5,862 nucleotides of DNA from JBEKJU01 sp050011095 (GTDB taxonomy: Bacteria; Desulfobacterota; Syntrophorhabdia; Syntrophorhabdales; WCHB1-27), in the NCBI GenBank assembly GCA_050011095.1, contig JBEKJU010000240.1, positions 1 to 5,862 on the forward strand, given 5' to 3'. The position numbers were made by a program, and so were the translations under genes. Under the pieces are notes generated by a model. The model saw nothing but the letters and a program-made list of their open reading frames with translations. It did no database searches and was not told the origin of the DNA. Each line of letters starts with the position of its first letter. Position 1 is the first letter of the stretch. Positions 5,092 through 5,862 of this stretch are shown here, piece after piece.

Positions 5092-5640
5092 ATGATGATC
5101 GATTTCTCACAAATCGTCGAGCTTGTTCCGGACGGAGGGAGGCTGATCCTGACCTTCACCGCCAAAGCCGACAAGAGGCAAGACGGGGACAAAGGGACAA
5201 AAGAAGTGAGCGTCGTCTTCGCTCAGCAGTTCAAGGGCAAGGAGAACGACAACGATTTCTCCCCCATCATCATTACCGGGGGTGTTGCCGAGCTGAGCGA
5301 CAGCTTTGAGTCGACTATCGCCGACATAGCCCGCGACCAGAAGAAACTGGCGGAGCTGAAAACGACGACCACCGGCAGGGTCGACCAGAAGAAGAAGCAG
5401 CTCAGCGACGCCATCCAGAAGCACACGAAATCGGTGGACAAGTCCGACACGAAGAAAGAGGGAGAGCAAAAGGAGGAGAAGAAGGTCGAAGTGAAGGAAG
5501 AGAAACCCAAACCGGTCATGGCGGACCTTTTCTCCATGTCGCCTGCTCGACAGGCGACATCAGAGACAACCACAGCCGCTTCTGCCTCTGAATCCGAGAC
5601 CTTTGGGTCTGATGCGGCAGAGGAGGTGAAACATGGGTGA
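5092..5640 (+). CDS. PRTRC system protein E
   Basis: A 182-residue protein starting at ATG 5092, chosen because AGGAGG (5078-5083) lies 8 nt upstream; an upstream in-frame extension from a TTG near 5014 lacks this support. The N-terminal core (about 1-95) matches my recollection of PRTRC protein E. It has a short helix (FSQIVELVPDGG), strands RLILTFTAK and KEVSVVFAQQF, then FSPIIITGGVAELSDSFEST, which corresponds to the family's aL-tPl-ltGtaeELD block. Residues 100-145 are Lys/Glu-rich and probably disordered or coiled; 145-182 are Ser/Thr/Ala-rich. No membrane segment or signal peptide is seen. Function is unknown; PRTRC cassettes combine ParB-like, ThiF/E1-like and several small proteins. 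It overlaps the next gene by 8 bp, indicating one operon. The assignment rests on remembered sequence pattern plus the adjacent protein C. Confidence 0.78.
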   Translation: MMIDFSQIVELVPDGGRLILTFTAKADKRQDGDKGTKEVSVVFAQQFKGKENDNDFSPIIITGGVAELSDSFESTIADIARDQKKLAELKTTTTGRVDQKKKQLSDAIQKHTKSVDKSDTKKEGEQKEEKKVEVKEEKPKPVMADLFSMSPARQATSETTTAASASESETFGSDAAEEVKHG

Positions 5641-5818
5641 GACAAGGTTGGAGGTAAAACCCTTGCTCAGGGTCTTCCGGTACGGAGCGTTGGAGCTCGA
5701 GGACCCCGATCCGAAATCGACTGCCCAGGAGGTGAAGGATTTCTGGGGAGATGTCTACCCGGAGCTCACCCAAGCGGTCATAGAGGGCCCCGAATATGTG
5801 CGACACGAAGCTGCCTAA
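5633..5818 (+). CDS. PRTRC system protein C, with atypical short C-terminus
   Basis: A 61-residue protein whose core strongly matches PRTRC protein C. LLRVFRYGALELEDPDP (11-27) corresponds to the family's tR-F-y-G--L-DP-P start. AQEVKDFWGDVYPELTQAVI (31-50) and EGPE (51-54) give the EV-dfy---YPELt-A-v-GPE core. ATG 5633 overlaps the end of protein E by 8 bp and has AGGAGG 6 nt upstream, so the two are translationally coupled. Family members I recall run about 65-75 residues and end in a Tyr/Phe-containing strand and GTKG. Here the protein stops at EYVRHEAA. Shifting frame at the GTGCGAC site (5798-5804) gives CDTKLPKRLLRFG and then a stop, which does not clearly restore the usual end. A small frameshift or sequencing error near 5800 or natural divergence are both possible. 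Biochemical role unknown. Confidence 0.8.
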   Translation: MGETRLEVKPLLRVFRYGALELEDPDPKSTAQEVKDFWGDVYPELTQAVIEGPEYVRHEAA

Positions 5819-5862
5819 GCGATTGTTGCGATTTGGATAACCAAAGAAGCAACCCTGTGTTC

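Noticed and set aside
5107..5645. Minus-strand frames opposite the PRTRC protein E gene
   Set aside because: The Ser/Phe- or Leu/Val-rich products are complements of Lys/Glu-rich codons; the plus-strand frame has a good ribosome binding site and a coupled downstream gene.

Overview
The window (5862 bp, moderately GC-rich) looks like an accessory region of a Gram-negative bacterium. The multi-PAS sensor, the chemoreceptor and the PRTRC cassette would all suit a deltaproteobacterium-like lineage (Desulfobacterota or a neighbour). That placement is inferred from protein style only; there is no rRNA or other marker gene.

Left part (1-2755). Two signalling genes are transcribed divergently from a 414-bp intergenic region. 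On the minus strand is the N-terminal part of a multi-PAS sensor protein, which runs off the left edge. On the plus strand is a complete methyl-accepting chemotaxis protein (MCP) with a normal cytoplasmic signalling hairpin but almost no periplasmic ligand-binding region between its two membrane helices. The intergenic region holds inverted repeats that could be leader or small-RNA structure.

Middle part (2756-5091). About 590 bp without a convincing gene, containing several short hairpins, is followed by a complete 1426-bp IS256-family (Mutator-type) insertion sequence at 3346-4771. It has 27-bp imperfect terminal inverted repeats, a perfect 9-bp target duplication (TGGCCGGAT) and one transposase with an intact DDE triad. 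The transposase mRNA leader can fold into a three-way junction that covers the ribosome binding site. Its 5' arm overlaps a candidate promoter -10, so only read-through transcripts from outside would carry the full fold. A 311-bp gap follows, with a nested terminator-like hairpin oriented to the minus strand.

Right part (5092-5862). Two translationally coupled plus-strand genes match the small PRTRC system proteins E and C. They are the start of a PRTRC (ParB-related, ThiF-related cassette) operon that continues beyond the window. PRTRC cassettes are typical of plasmids and integrated elements and their function is poorly understood. The protein C copy has the family core but an unusual short C-terminus.

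Taken together, a signalling pair lies beside the edge of a probable plasmid-derived or integrative element, and an insertion sequence has landed in the spacer between them.
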